Source of the DNA: Collimonas arenae
GTDB taxonomy: Bacteria > Pseudomonadota > Gammaproteobacteria > Burkholderiales > Burkholderiaceae_D
Assembly (NCBI RefSeq): GCF_000786695.1
Contig: NZ_CP009962.1
Location: 930,001-994,000 of the forward strand
Direction of reading: 5' to 3'
Length of the DNA: 64,000 nucleotides
Program-made: the position numbers and the translations under genes
The notes under the pieces: generated by a model
Databases searched by the model: none
Told to the model about the DNA's origin: nothing
What the model saw: only the letters and a program-made list of their open reading frames with translations
Part shown: positions 48,435 through 57,357 of the stretch, in pieces
How positions within the stretch are numbered: position 1 is the stretch's first letter
Layout: each line of letters opens with the position of its first letter

Positions 48435-49117
48435 GCAAGTTATTTTTACGTTTATGTTTGCTGCTGATCGCTGCAGTCCTGCTGCTGCAAGTCTATTTCT
48501 TCGTGCAGATCTGGTGGTGGGTTGACCACAATCCGAGTTCCACCAGCTTCATGCGTCATCGTCTGGCCGAGATGCAGGAAACCGTGCCGGACGCGCAGCT
48601 GCAATTCAAATGGCTGCCATATACACGTATTTCGACCAATCTGAAGCGCGCCATCATTGCTTCCGAAGACGCCAATTTCTCTGAACATGATGGCGTCGAC
48701 TGGGACGCCCTGCAACAGGCATACGAAAAAAACGAGAAGAAGGGAAAAGTGGTGCGCGGCGGTTCCACCATTACCCAGCAACTGGCTAAGAATCTGTTCT
48801 TGTCCGGCGAGCGCAGCTATTTGCGCAAAGGGCAGGAGCTGGTCATCACTTACATGTTGGAGTTCCTGATGGACAAGGAACGCATCTTTGAAATCTACCT
48901 GAATGTGGTGGAATGGGGTAATGGCGTGTTCGGCGCCGAGGCTGCATCCCAGCACTACTATAAAACCTCAGCCGCCAACCTTGGCGCCAGTCAGGCTGCG
49001 CGCCTTGCCGTGATGCTGCCGCGGCCGCGTTTCTACGACAAAAACCGCGGATCGGCTTATCTGTCGCAACGTACCGGACTGATTTTGCGGCGCATGGGAT
49101 CGGCTGAATTGCCTTAG
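48425..49117 (+). CDS. mtgA: Monofunctional biosynthetic peptidoglycan transglycosylase
   Basis: This 230-residue membrane-anchored glycosyltransferase polymerises lipid II into glycan strands. An N-terminal helix (about 6-28, [20 protein letters not shown]) is followed by family 51 motifs [18 protein letters not shown] with the catalytic Glu, [30 protein letters not shown] and [19 protein letters not shown]. The ATG 48425 was chosen; the frame could open only with TTG at 48392. Its TAG stop lies inside the left arm of a 174-bp palindromic element, so the 3' mRNA end would be strongly folded. Confidence 0.95.
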   Translation: MKVGKLFLRLCLLLIAAVLLLQVYFFVQIWWWVDHNPSSTSFMRHRLAEMQETVPDAQLQFKWLPYTRISTNLKRAIIASEDANFSEHDGVDWDALQQAYEKNEKKGKVVRGGSTITQQLAKNLFLSGERSYLRKGQELVITYMLEFLMDKERIFEIYLNVVEWGNGVFGAEAASQHYYKTSAANLGASQAARLAVMLPRPRFYDKNRGSAYLSQRTGLILRRMGSAELP

Positions 49118-49287
49118 GGCCTGTTAACACTTAATTTGGGAGATGCGTTCAAATGATAACGTGCGCTGGCCGCGTCGCATGCCGTTGTTACGGCTTCTTG
49201 CCGTGGCCCGCCACGTCGCGTCACCACGCCTAGACACGCAACGCCTGCCGCACGTTCGCACTCCAAAATTAAGTGTTAACAGCCCTA
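49114..49287. repeat. 174-bp near-palindromic element overlapping the mtgA stop
   Basis: The left arm, beginning TTAGGGCCTGTTAACACTT, pairs with the right arm ending AAGTGTTAACAGCCCTAA, with one extra C, and the pairing continues through AATTT and GGAG. The centre holds GCCGT-TGTT-ACGGC (49181-49194) with an alternative ACGGC-GCCGT stem next to it. The outer arms are similar to those at 16430 (GGGCTGTTA, then AATTTTGGAGTG-like). It lies between mtgA and corA. Confidence 0.7.
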
Positions 49288-49393
49288 ATATGCGGATTTG
49301 ATATAGGTTGTTTAAATTGCAGCAGGATTTCATTGTCGAACTGTGTAGCAATATCAAAACAACCTCTCTGCAAAATCAGTTTTTGAGGTAAGC

Positions 49394-50359
49394 ATGATTA
49401 ATGTATTCGTATTGCAAAACGGCCGGCTTAACCAGGTCAACATCGAGAGTCACAGCGATCTTGAAAAGGTCCAGCCGGTGTGGGTCGACCTGACTGAGCC
49501 GAACGACCAGGAGCGGGCCTGGGTCAAGAGTATCTACGGCGTTACGCTGCCTGGTGAAGACGAAGTCAAGGATATCGAAGCCTCGGCCCGCTACTACGAA
49601 GCGGAAAACGGCGACCTCCATTTGCGTACCGATTTTCTGTTTGAAGAAGACGACGGCCCGTCGTCGACTGTTACGGTCGCTTTTATCCTGGCACGCAATA
49701 TCTTGTTTTCGGTGCATGGCGAAGACTTGCCGGTATTCCGGCTGGTGCGTATGCGGGCACGCTCGCGGCCGGGCTCTATCGGCGATTACAAGGACGTGCT
49801 GCTCGATCTGTATCAGACCGACGCCGAATACTCCGCCGACGCCCTGGAGGGCGTCTACAAGAAGCTGGATGAGGTTAGTGCGCGCGTCCTGCAAAAGAAG
49901 CTTACCGACCAGGCCGCTGCCGAAGCGTTGAGTGCGATGGCGCACGAGGAAGACTTGAACGGCCGGATCAGGCGCAACATGATGGATACCCGGCGCGCGG
50001 TAAGTTTTTTGATGCGCGGCCGTTTATTGAGCGTGGATCAGTTTGAAGATGCGCGGCAGATTTTGCGCGACATTGAATCGCTGGATGGCCACACCGCTTT
50101 CCTGTTCGACAAGATCAACTTCCTGATGGATGCGACAGTCGGTTTTATCAACATCAATCAAAACAAGATCATCAAGATCTTCTCGGTCGCTTCAGTGGCG
50201 TTCTTGCCGCCGACGCTGATCGCCAGTATCTACGGCATGAATTTCCGTTTCATGCCGGAATTCGACTGGTCGCTGGGCTATCCGTTCGCGCTGGTATTGA
50301 TGGTGTGTTCTGCAATCACGCCATTCTGGTACTTCCGCCGGCGCGGCTGGCTGAATTGA
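49394..50359 (+). CDS. corA: CorA-type magnesium/cobalt transporter
   Basis: This 321-residue protein has a large cytoplasmic domain and two C-terminal membrane helices. The signature YGMNF (GMN at 281-283) ends the first helix and MPEF follows in the loop. The second helix (YPFALVLMVCSAITPFWYF) leads to the short basic tail RRRGWLN. It forms a pentameric divalent-cation channel. It is a single gene; the palindromic element precedes it and a strong terminator follows. Confidence 0.94.
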   Translation: MINVFVLQNGRLNQVNIESHSDLEKVQPVWVDLTEPNDQERAWVKSIYGVTLPGEDEVKDIEASARYYEAENGDLHLRTDFLFEEDDGPSSTVTVAFILARNILFSVHGEDLPVFRLVRMRARSRPGSIGDYKDVLLDLYQTDAEYSADALEGVYKKLDEVSARVLQKKLTDQAAAEALSAMAHEEDLNGRIRRNMMDTRRAVSFLMRGRLLSVDQFEDARQILRDIESLDGHTAFLFDKINFLMDATVGFININQNKIIKIFSVASVAFLPPTLIASIYGMNFRFMPEFDWSLGYPFALVLMVCSAITPFWYFRRRGWLN

Positions 50360-50363
50360 CGCG

Positions 50364-50392
50364 CAAGGGCAGCGCTCGCTGCCCTTGATTTC
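50364..50392. terminator. Bidirectional terminator between corA and hemL
   Basis: CAAGGGCAGCG pairs perfectly with CGCTGCCCTTG (50364-50374 with 50377-50387) across a two-base gap, so the actual loop is larger. It is followed by ATTT. It lies between converging genes. Confidence 0.8.
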
Positions 50393-50397
50393 ACTGC

Positions 50398-51681
50398 TTA
50401 GGCAAGTTGCGCAAATGCGCCGCGCGCCGCCGCGATGGTGGCGTCAATCACCGCATCGTCATGTTGGGCCGAAACGAAACCGGCTTCAAATGCGGACGGC
50501 GCCAGGTACACGCCAGCGTCCAGCATGGCGTGGAAGAACTTGTTGAATAAGTCCTTGTTGGATGCCATCATCGCCGCGTAAGTGCCGGGTACCTCTGCCG
50601 CAAAATATAAACCGAACATGCCACCGATAGCATCGCCGCTGAATGTGATGCCGGCATCTTTGGCTGCGCTGCTCAAGCCTTGGACCAGCTTGCTGGTTTG
50701 CGCCGAAAGCTTCGTGTAAAAATCCGGCTCTTGAATCAGTTTGAGGGTGCTCATGCCTGCGGCTACCGCTACCGGATTACCCGATAAGGTACCCGCCTGG
50801 TACACCGAGCCTAGTGGCGCCATGTGCTTCATCAGGTCAGCGCGGCCGCCGAATGCCGCTACCGGCAAGCCGCCGCCGATGACTTTGCCCAGCGCGGTGA
50901 TATCCGGTTTGATGTTGTACAACGCTTGTGCTCCACCCAGCGCCACGCGGAAGCCGCACATGACTTCATCGAAAATCAATACGGTGCCGTACTGCGTACA
51001 CAGGCGGCGCATGGTTTGCAAGAACTCCGGCGTTGCCCGGACCAGGTTCATATTGCCGGCCACCGGCTCAACGATGACGCAGGCGATCTGGTCGCCCATG
51101 TCCTTGAAAGCCTGCTCCAATTGCTCGCAATTGTTGTAATCGAGGACTAGCGTGTGTTTGACGAAATCTTCCGGTACGCCGGCCGAAGTCGGATTGCCAA
51201 AGGTCAGCAAGCCGCTGCCAGCCTTGACCAGCAGCGAATCGGCGTGGCCGTGGTAGCAGCCTTCGAATTTGAGAATCTTGTCGCGTCCGGTGGCGCCGCG
51301 CGCCAGGCGCAACGCGCTCATGGTGGCTTCGGTGCCGCTGGAAACCAACCGTACCTGCTCGATCGACGGCACCAGTTTGCAGATTTCCTCGGCGATTTCG
51401 ATTTCGCCCTCGGTCGGTGCGCCAAAGCTGAGACCGCGCGCAGCAGCATCCTGCACTGCTTTGATCACGGTTGGATGGGCGTGGCCGACAATCGCAGGAC
51501 CCCAGGAGCCAATGTAGTCGATGTAGCGGCGGTCATCGGCATCCCAGAAATAAGGGCCTTCGGCGCGCGTGATAAAACGCGGCGTGCCGCCAACAGAACG
51601 GAAGGCGCGCACCGGGGAATTGACGCCGCCAGGGGTGGTCAGTTGGGCGCGAGCGAACAGGGTGTCGTTATTGGAAGTCAT
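50398..51681 (-). CDS. hemL: Glutamate-1-semialdehyde 2,1-aminomutase
   Basis: This 427-residue PLP enzyme makes 5-aminolevulinate for haem by the C5 pathway. The PLP lysine is K266 in [13 protein letters not shown]. Other blocks are [52 protein letters not shown] and [14 protein letters not shown] 51681 (MTSNNDTLF) is preferred to the open frame up to 51717. It is downstream of the ThiD-like gene on the same strand with a 160-bp gap. Confidence 0.97.
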   Translation of the reverse strand: MTSNNDTLFARAQLTTPGGVNSPVRAFRSVGGTPRFITRAEGPYFWDADDRRYIDYIGSWGPAIVGHAHPTVIKAVQDAAARGLSFGAPTEGEIEIAEEICKLVPSIEQVRLVSSGTEATMSALRLARGATGRDKILKFEGCYHGHADSLLVKAGSGLLTFGNPTSAGVPEDFVKHTLVLDYNNCEQLEQAFKDMGDQIACVIVEPVAGNMNLVRATPEFLQTMRRLCTQYGTVLIFDEVMCGFRVALGGAQALYNIKPDITALGKVIGGGLPVAAFGGRADLMKHMAPLGSVYQAGTLSGNPVAVAAGMSTLKLIQEPDFYTKLSAQTSKLVQGLSSAAKDAGITFSGDAIGGMFGLYFAAEVPGTYAAMMASNKDLFNKFFHAMLDAGVYLAPSAFEAGFVSAQHDDAVIDATIAAARGAFAQLA

Positions 51682-51841
51682 GTGCTTTGTATCGGGAAAA
51701 TTGTTCACGGAAAGCATGGAAGATACGAAAATTCTCGTTGTGCGAATGCTAGCCGGGGGGGCCGTGTCTTCCCTGTTTTCTTGGTTAAATGGTTTGGTTG
51801 AATAAGTCTTCTTGAGCTATGCGTTTGTCGCAGCGCCAAAA

Positions 51842-52696
51842 TCAGGAGTCGCCGTCACTCTCGTTTTTTGTTTCGCGCTCCAGGCCTTCTTCACGGGCCC
51901 AGAAATAACGGTCCGGTATCAGCTTTCCCATCCCCAGCCGTTGTGCTGCCGTGACCGCTGCAAGGGTGAATTCCTGCGCTTCGGACACCGCTTCAGGCAC
52001 GTCCAGGCCATTGGCCAGCATTGCCGCGATTGCCGCCGACATGGTGGTGCCGGCGCCGGTGAACGAGCCGGATACACGCGGCCAGGTATCCTGCCGCACG
52101 ACGCCGTTTTCACTGAACAAGGTATTGCCGACTTCCGCAGCAGGGGTCGGCGTACCGGTGACAAACAAATATTCGCAGCCGAGTTCGATGACGCGCATCG
52201 CATCGATGCTCATCATGTCTTCGGATGATGGTTCGCGCCAGGTTTCCGCCAGCCGCGCCAGTTCCACTGCCGACAGCAGCATGACGGTGGATTGGGGGAT
52301 CAGTAACTCGCGGATAGCGGTCAGCAAGTCTTCGCTATCTTGTCCCTGATCCGGCATCGCCGACAAAAAAGGGTCTAGAATCAGCGGGATTTCCGGATAG
52401 TCCGAGACAATCTCGGCAATCACGGATACGCTCTCGATGCTGCCGACGGCGCCTACTTTGAAAGCGGCCACCGGCATGTCTTCGAGGAGTACCCGGGCTT
52501 GATCGGCGACCCAGTCGGCATCGATTTGTTGCGTATCTTCGATGCGGGCGGTGTCGCCGATCAGGATCGACGTGATGACAGAAAGGCCGTGACAGCCCAT
52601 CGCCGAAAAAGTGGCCAGGTCTGCCTGGATACCGGCGGCGCCGACTGGGTCGGCAACGCCGAAGGTCAATATAAGAGGAGAAGTTTGGTTTTGCAC
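51842..52696 (-). CDS. thiD: ThiD-like hydroxymethylpyrimidine (phosphate) kinase
   Basis: This 284-residue ribokinase-fold protein of the ThiD family phosphorylates hydroxymethylpyrimidine (phosphate) for thiamine synthesis. The N-terminal motif reads FGVADPVGAAGIQADLATF (classic ThiD has DPSGGAGIQAD), and the anion-hole region is GSFTGAGTTMSAAIAA. Where characterised ThiD has Cys (GTGC), this protein has T217 (GAGT). GCHGLSVITSILIGDT and VLDPFL-type LILDPFL are kept. The start is GTG 52696. No other thiamine gene is near. It is divergent from the rubredoxin gene, a conserved betaproteobacterial arrangement. Confidence 0.8.
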   Translation of the reverse strand: MQNQTSPLILTFGVADPVGAAGIQADLATFSAMGCHGLSVITSILIGDTARIEDTQQIDADWVADQARVLLEDMPVAAFKVGAVGSIESVSVIAEIVSDYPEIPLILDPFLSAMPDQGQDSEDLLTAIRELLIPQSTVMLLSAVELARLAETWREPSSEDMMSIDAMRVIELGCEYLFVTGTPTPAAEVGNTLFSENGVVRQDTWPRVSGSFTGAGTTMSAAIAAMLANGLDVPEAVSEAQEFTLAAVTAAQRLGMGKLIPDRYFWAREEGLERETKNESDGDS

Positions 52697-52752
52697 GGCG
52701 GGTAGATTAAGATATCCGACTTTGCATTTTACTTGATTGAAGGGTTACTGCC

Positions 52753-52956
52753 GTGAGCAATAATGAAAGCAACGCAACATCGAAGCCGGAATACAAAACC
52801 TGGATGTGCCTGATTTGCGGCTGGGTCTATGATGAAGAGGCCGGTTTGCCGGAAGAAGGCATCGCCCCGGGCACATTGTGGGACGACGTGCCGATGAACT
52901 GGACTTGCCCTGAGTGCGGCGCACGCAAGGAAGATTTCGAAATGGTTGCCATTTAA
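52753..52956 (+). CDS. Rubredoxin
   Basis: This 67-residue one-iron electron carrier has the iron ligands C19, C22 (MCLICGW) and C52, C55 (WTCPECGA). YDEEAGLPEEGIAPGTLWDDVP lies between them in parts. The N-terminal 15 residues are a polar extension. The start is GTG 52753. Partner unknown; no alkane hydroxylase or rubredoxin reductase lies nearby. It precedes pilG by 163 bp, which includes a promoter, so it is probably a separate unit. Confidence 0.95.
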   Translation: MSNNESNATSKPEYKTWMCLICGWVYDEEAGLPEEGIAPGTLWDDVPMNWTCPECGARKEDFEMVAI

Positions 52957-53018
52957 TCCAGTTCCGGCATTTTTTTATTGCAGGAACAATAATTTATCGC
53001 CCCAAGTTACAAAATAAA

Positions 53019-53046
53019 TTGAACTTTATCGTCTACCCTATATAAA
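53019..53046 (+). promoter_or_regulatory. Sigma-70 type promoter of the pilG cluster
   Basis: TTGAAC at 53019-53024 and TATAAA at 53041-53046 are separated by 16 bp. They are about 75 bp upstream of pilG, in an AT-rich stretch. Predicted from sequence match only. Confidence 0.55.
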
Positions 53047-53119
53047 ACATTGTCCTAAGGCATGCCTTTCTTTGTTACAGTGACGCCGTAGATTTATTTG
53101 GATTGAATGAGACGATTTC

Positions 53120-53548
53120 ATGACAACATCACTTGGCGGCGTCAACCTGAAGGTAATGGTGATTGACGATAGCAGCACGATTCGTCGTTCTGCGGAGATT
53201 TTCCTTAGCCAGGCCGGCTATCAGGTGGTACTTGCCGAAGATGGCTTCGATGCATTGGCGAAAGTCAATGATCACAAGCCCGCGTTGATTTTTTGCGACA
53301 TCCTGATGCCTCGTCTGGATGGCTATCAAACCTGTGCTCTGATTAAAAAGAGCGCTAAATTCCATGCTACGCCGGTGGTCATGCTGTCGTCCAAGGACGG
53401 CCTGTTTGATCGTGCGCGCGGCGCTATGGTCGGCTCCGACGAATATCTCACCAAACCGTTCACCAAAGACAGTCTGCTGAAGGCGGTGCGCCAGCATACC
53501 CAGGCTGCGGACGGTGCTGTCCAAAGCGTCGTAGCGGTAACGGCGTAA
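53120..53548 (+). CDS. pilG: Twitching motility response regulator PilG
   Basis: This 142-residue single-domain receiver has VMVIDDSSTIRRSAEIFL with the acidic pocket, the phospho-acceptor D60 in IFCDILMPRLDGYQ and the conserved lysine K112 in YLTKPF. A short N-terminal extension (MTTSLGGVNLK) and C-terminal tail match PilG. In Pseudomonas PilG relays Chp signals to pilus extension. It opens the cluster pilG-H-I-J-L, all on the plus strand. Confidence 0.92.
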   Translation: MTTSLGGVNLKVMVIDDSSTIRRSAEIFLSQAGYQVVLAEDGFDALAKVNDHKPALIFCDILMPRLDGYQTCALIKKSAKFHATPVVMLSSKDGLFDRARGAMVGSDEYLTKPFTKDSLLKAVRQHTQAADGAVQSVVAVTA

Positions 53549-53634
53549 ATGCTGGTTGATTGTAAATTTTCTGAAACTGGCGACATCTCGCTGAACTACA
53601 TAATTTGACGTAACTGAAGCATTAAAGGTTGAAA

Positions 53635-54000
53635 ATGGCCATACAAAAAATTCTTATCGTCGACGACTCGCCAACCGAGCGTTATTTCTTGACCGATATC
53701 CTGGCGAAGGCCGGTTATTCCGTGTCGACTTCCGAAAATGGTGAAGGCATCCTCGACAAGATCAAGGCTGACAAGCCGCAATTGATCCTGATGGATGTAG
53801 TGATGCCTGGCCAGAATGGCTTTCAGGTGACGCGCTCGATTACGCGCGATGACGACACCAAAGACATTCCTATCATCATCTGCAGCAGCAAGGGCCTGGA
53901 GACCGACCGTATCTGGGGCTTGCGCCAAGGCGCGCGCGATTACCTGGTGAAGCCTATCGATCCAAAGGAACTGCTGGCTAAAATCGCAGCGCTTGGTTAA
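53635..54000 (+). CDS. pilH: Twitching motility response regulator PilH
   Basis: This 121-residue receiver domain has ILIVDDSPTERYFLTDIL, phospho-acceptor D54 in ILMDVVMPGQNGFQ, CSSKG and the lysine K106 in YLVKPID. The sequence DSPTERYF and the tail IDPKELLAKIAAL are those of PilH. ATG 53635 follows AAAGGT; the frame could open two codons earlier only with TTG. It lies between pilG and pilI and is thought to act as a phosphate sink or to promote retraction. Confidence 0.93.
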   Translation: MAIQKILIVDDSPTERYFLTDILAKAGYSVSTSENGEGILDKIKADKPQLILMDVVMPGQNGFQVTRSITRDDDTKDIPIIICSSKGLETDRIWGLRQGARDYLVKPIDPKELLAKIAALG

Positions 54001-54063
54001 TCGAGTGCTGAATTTGAAATTTGAATTTCACGTTTGACTACGCTACATCGGCATCCAATCAAA

Positions 54064-54669
54064 ATGACCCAATCAACCTCGCCTCTGACGGCGGAATTGC
54101 CGCCATCGTCGCCGTTGCAGCCAATTGACAAGGCCGGCAAAGTAGCGCTCGACGCGGATTCGCGCCGCAATCGGCTGCGCGAGTTCCAGTCGCACTTGCT
54201 GGAGCGGATGCAGGCTGCGCGCAGCGGCAGCGAAGCACAGGAAAGCCAGCTTGGTTTATTGATCGGACAGAGCCGGTGGTTGTTGAACCTGCAAGAAGCC
54301 GGCGAAATTGTCGCTGTCGAGCAGATTTCACGGGTGCCGCTCACCCACGATTGGTATCTGGGCCTGAGCAATGTGCGCGGAACGCTGATCAGCGTGATCG
54401 ATTTTGCGCGTTACCAGGGACAGGCTTTGACGCAAATTGACAAGGAATGTCGGATTGTCGCGTTTGCGCCGACGTTTTCGTTCAACAGCGGCTTGCTGGT
54501 TTCGCGTGTTCTGGGTTTGCGCAATGTCGCCCAAATGACCTTGCAAGCCCCGGATTCATTGGATCAGGCAGCTCCAAAGCGCTATATCGACAGCGATTCC
54601 CAGATCTGGAGCGAGCTGAGCATGGCCCAAATCTTGCAGGACCCTCGTTTTTTACAAGTAGGTTTATGA
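54064..54669 (+). CDS. pilI: CheW-like adaptor PilI
   Basis: This 201-residue adaptor has a Pro-rich start (about 1-35) and a CheW fold. Visible are EAGEIVAVEQISRVPLTHDWYLGLSNVRGTLISVIDFA, in parts, which is the core that couples receptor to kinase. ATG 54064 is used; the frame could start with TTG at 54034. It links PilJ to the PilL kinase at the cytoplasmic face. Confidence 0.92.
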   Translation: MTQSTSPLTAELPPSSPLQPIDKAGKVALDADSRRNRLREFQSHLLERMQAARSGSEAQESQLGLLIGQSRWLLNLQEAGEIVAVEQISRVPLTHDWYLGLSNVRGTLISVIDFARYQGQALTQIDKECRIVAFAPTFSFNSGLLVSRVLGLRNVAQMTLQAPDSLDQAAPKRYIDSDSQIWSELSMAQILQDPRFLQVGL

Positions 54670-54797
54670 GTTCCAGGTGCTGTTGCAATAGCGATGGCAC
54701 TCGGTGGCAGCGAATTGGCACACGGCGATTTTTGCCGGCCACACGGTGATCCCGCCGTGTACATGGTGATTTCATCGAGCAATTAGGAGATTCTGTA

Positions 54798-57197
54798 ATG
54801 GCATTCAAACTACCGTCTTTATCCAAGGCGGCCAAGGAAGAGCAGGGCGAAGCTGGCGATCGTTTCATGCAGGACGCGCTGATGCACGATCCTGAACAGA
54901 CTGTCATGGAAGAACGATTTATTCCTGAGCCGCCGCCGACGCCAATCGCGGCGCCGTTCGTTGCGCCGCATGTTGCGCCGGCTTCGGCTCCCGCCCCCGC
55001 TGCATCGTCTGCCCCGGCATTTGTGCCTACTCCGCAAGAAGCGGCTCCACAAACCGCTGCCGCTTTCACCAGCACAGCTGCTGCCGAACTCGCCAGCCCG
55101 GATGCCCGCCCGTTGCCATTTATCGGCAAATTGCCGCAACAAAAGCAGATTCGCCTGTTGCTGATCGTACTCGGCGCAGGTTTGCTGTTGACCATCCTGT
55201 TCTTGTGGCTGAGCGCCAAGAGTTCGGCGATGAGCTCGACCCAGACCCAGATCGCCGGCGACGCGCTGATGCACTCGCAGCGTATCGGTAAGGCGACGCC
55301 GAATGCGATTCAGGGTAATCCTGAAGCGTTCAAGCAGTTGGCAGACAGCCGCAAGGAATTCAACCAGGATCTGGGCATCTTGCTCAAGGGTGGCGATTAC
55401 AAGGGGCACGATATCGGCGCTCCTAGCGCCACCATGGATTCCAAGCTGACCGACGTCAACAAGGTTTGGTCGAATACCGACAAGGCCGCGGATACCATCC
55501 TCAAGCTGCAAAAGGAATTGACCAGCTTCGGTGTGACGCTGCAAAAACTGAATGGTATTTCTCCTAACCTGCTCGATTTGTCGGAACAGATTGCGACCCT
55601 GAAGACCCAGACCGGCGCCACGCCACGTGAAATCGCGGCATCGTCGCAGCTGGTCATGTTGACTCAGCGTCTCGGCCGTTCCGCCAATGAATTCCTGACC
55701 TCGGAAGGTGTGAACCCGGAAACGGCGTTCTTGCTGGGTAAAGATACCAATACCTTCCGCGATATCGTCAGCGGCTTCCTGAACGGCAGCGATGTATTGC
55801 GCCTGCCGGCAAGCAAGAGCGAAGAAGAACGCAGCAAACTGACTGAACTGGAAAAGAGTTTTGCCGAATACCAGGAATCCGTCGCATCGATTCTGGGCAA
55901 CATGCAGAACTTCGTCTCCGCCAAACAATCCGAACAGCTGATTTTTACCGAGAACGAAAATCTGAAGCAACGCCTGAGCGCCTTGCAAGATACCTACCGT
56001 ACCGCGCAGGACACGCAAAGTATCTGGTTCTGGCTGATGCTGGTGTCGGCCTTGGCAACGCTGCTGGCGGCTGCCGCCATTGCCTGGGTTCAGGTGCAGG
56101 ACGGTCGTCACCGTACCCACGAAGCTGACGTACGCCGGATGGAAGCGGAAGAACAGCGTCTGCAGGCGATCAAGCAGGAAGAAGATGCAAGTAACGCCAA
56201 CGACCAGAACCAAGCCGCGATTTTGCGTCTGATGAACGAACTGCAAGAAGTGGCGGATGGTGACTTGACGGTGCAGGCGACGGTGTCGGAAGACATTACC
56301 GGTGCGATCGCTGACTCGGTTAACTACACCGTGGAAGAATTGCGCGGACTGGTCGGACGGGTTACCGCAACGGCGCAGCAAGTTACCGTGGCGTCGGACC
56401 AGGCGCAAAGCATTTCGATCGAACTGTTGGCGGCGTCGCAAAGACAGTCGCGCGATATTCAGGAAACCACGCAAGCGGTTCTCGACATGGCGACCCAGAT
56501 TACCGACGTTTCCAAATCGGCTAGTGAATCAGCCGAAGTGGCGCGGCAGTCGGTTAGTGCGGCGGAAGAGGGTTCCAAGGCGGTGGAAAACGCGATTTCA
56601 GGCATGAACGAAATTCGCGAACACATCCAGGAAACCTCCAAGCGCATCAAACGGCTGGGTGAATCGTCACAGGAAATTGGTGAAATCACCGAACTGATTT
56701 CCGACATTACCGAACAAACCAACGTGCTGGCGCTGAATGCGGCGATCCAGGCGGCGTCGGCGGGTGAAGCGGGCCGGGGCTTCTCGGTGGTTGCGGAAGA
56801 AGTTCAGCGCCTGGCGGAACGTTCCGGCGCGGCGACCAAGCAGATTGGTGCGCTGGTGCGTACCATTCAGACCGACACCCATGATGCGGTCGTAGCGATG
56901 GAGCGTTCGACGCAAGGGGTGGTCGAGGGTGCCAAGCTGTCAGATGCGGCCGGTGCGGCGTTGTCGGATATCCGGCGCGTTTCGAACCGACTGGCGGAAC
57001 TGATTCAAAGTATTTCCTCCACTACAGAGCAGCAGGCCAATTCGGCCAACGGCGTGGCTACCAACATTCAGAACATTCTCTCCGTGACGGAAAAAACGCG
57101 GGAAGGTACGCGCCAGACGGCGTTGTCGATTCGCGAATTGTCGAAACTGGCAGAAGATTTGAAGAGTTCGGTATCGCGCTTCCGCGTGACCAATTAA
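54798..57197 (+). CDS. pilJ: Methyl-accepting chemotaxis protein PilJ
   Basis: This 799-residue chemoreceptor of the type IV pilus system has a cytoplasmic N-terminal part (1-115) rich in Pro and Ala. A first membrane helix lies at about 118-139 ([19 protein letters not shown]). The periplasmic sensor (about 140-405) contains two PilJ-type repeats with [12 protein letters not shown] and [12 protein letters not shown]. The second helix is about 408-432, then come a HAMP segment and the signalling hairpin with tip [21 protein letters not shown]. It should sense pilus or surface signals and gate PilL. Family members usually begin close to the first helix, so the long front extension is notable. 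Confidence 0.93.
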   Translation: MAFKLPSLSKAAKEEQGEAGDRFMQDALMHDPEQTVMEERFIPEPPPTPIAAPFVAPHVAPASAPAPAASSAPAFVPTPQEAAPQTAAAFTSTAAAELASPDARPLPFIGKLPQQKQIRLLLIVLGAGLLLTILFLWLSAKSSAMSSTQTQIAGDALMHSQRIGKATPNAIQGNPEAFKQLADSRKEFNQDLGILLKGGDYKGHDIGAPSATMDSKLTDVNKVWSNTDKAADTILKLQKELTSFGVTLQKLNGISPNLLDLSEQIATLKTQTGATPREIAASSQLVMLTQRLGRSANEFLTSEGVNPETAFLLGKDTNTFRDIVSGFLNGSDVLRLPASKSEEERSKLTELEKSFAEYQESVASILGNMQNFVSAKQSEQLIFTENENLKQRLSALQDTYRTAQDTQSIWFWLMLVSALATLLAAAAIAWVQVQDGRHRTHEADVRRMEAEEQRLQAIKQEEDASNANDQNQAAILRLMNELQEVADGDLTVQATVSEDITGAIADSVNYTVEELRGLVGRVTATAQQVTVASDQAQSISIELLAASQRQSRDIQETTQAVLDMATQITDVSKSASESAEVARQSVSAAEEGSKAVENAISGMNEIREHIQETSKRIKRLGESSQEIGEITELISDITEQTNVLALNAAIQAASAGEAGRGFSVVAEEVQRLAERSGAATKQIGALVRTIQTDTHDAVVAMERSTQGVVEGAKLSDAAGAALSDIRRVSNRLAELIQSISSTTEQQANSANGVATNIQNILSVTEKTREGTRQTALSIRELSKLAEDLKSSVSRFRVTN

Positions 57198-57206
57198 TGT
57201 GTAGTT

Positions 57207-57244
57207 CCGCACTCGCTGTCCTTTTATCGGGCCAGCGAGTGCGG
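57207..57244 (+). terminator. Hairpin between pilJ and pilL
   Basis: CCGCACTCGCTG (57207-57218) pairs perfectly with CAGCGAGTGCGG (57233-57244). Only TTGTC follows, so termination would be weak or partial. It may tune pilL expression relative to pilJ. Confidence 0.55.
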
Positions 57245-57357
57245 TTGTCGGCCAAGGCTTGTCCGGGTTTGCGCGTTGTTGCAAGCTAGGGTGATGCGTT
57301 GGCCGATATGCATCGTGGTCTATACGCTTGACCACGTCCTGAATCCATGAGGTAGTC

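Noticed and set aside
54819..56474. A 551-codon minus-strand frame opposite pilJ
   Set aside because: Arg/Gln/Phe-rich shadow with no domain; pilJ on the plus strand is unambiguous.
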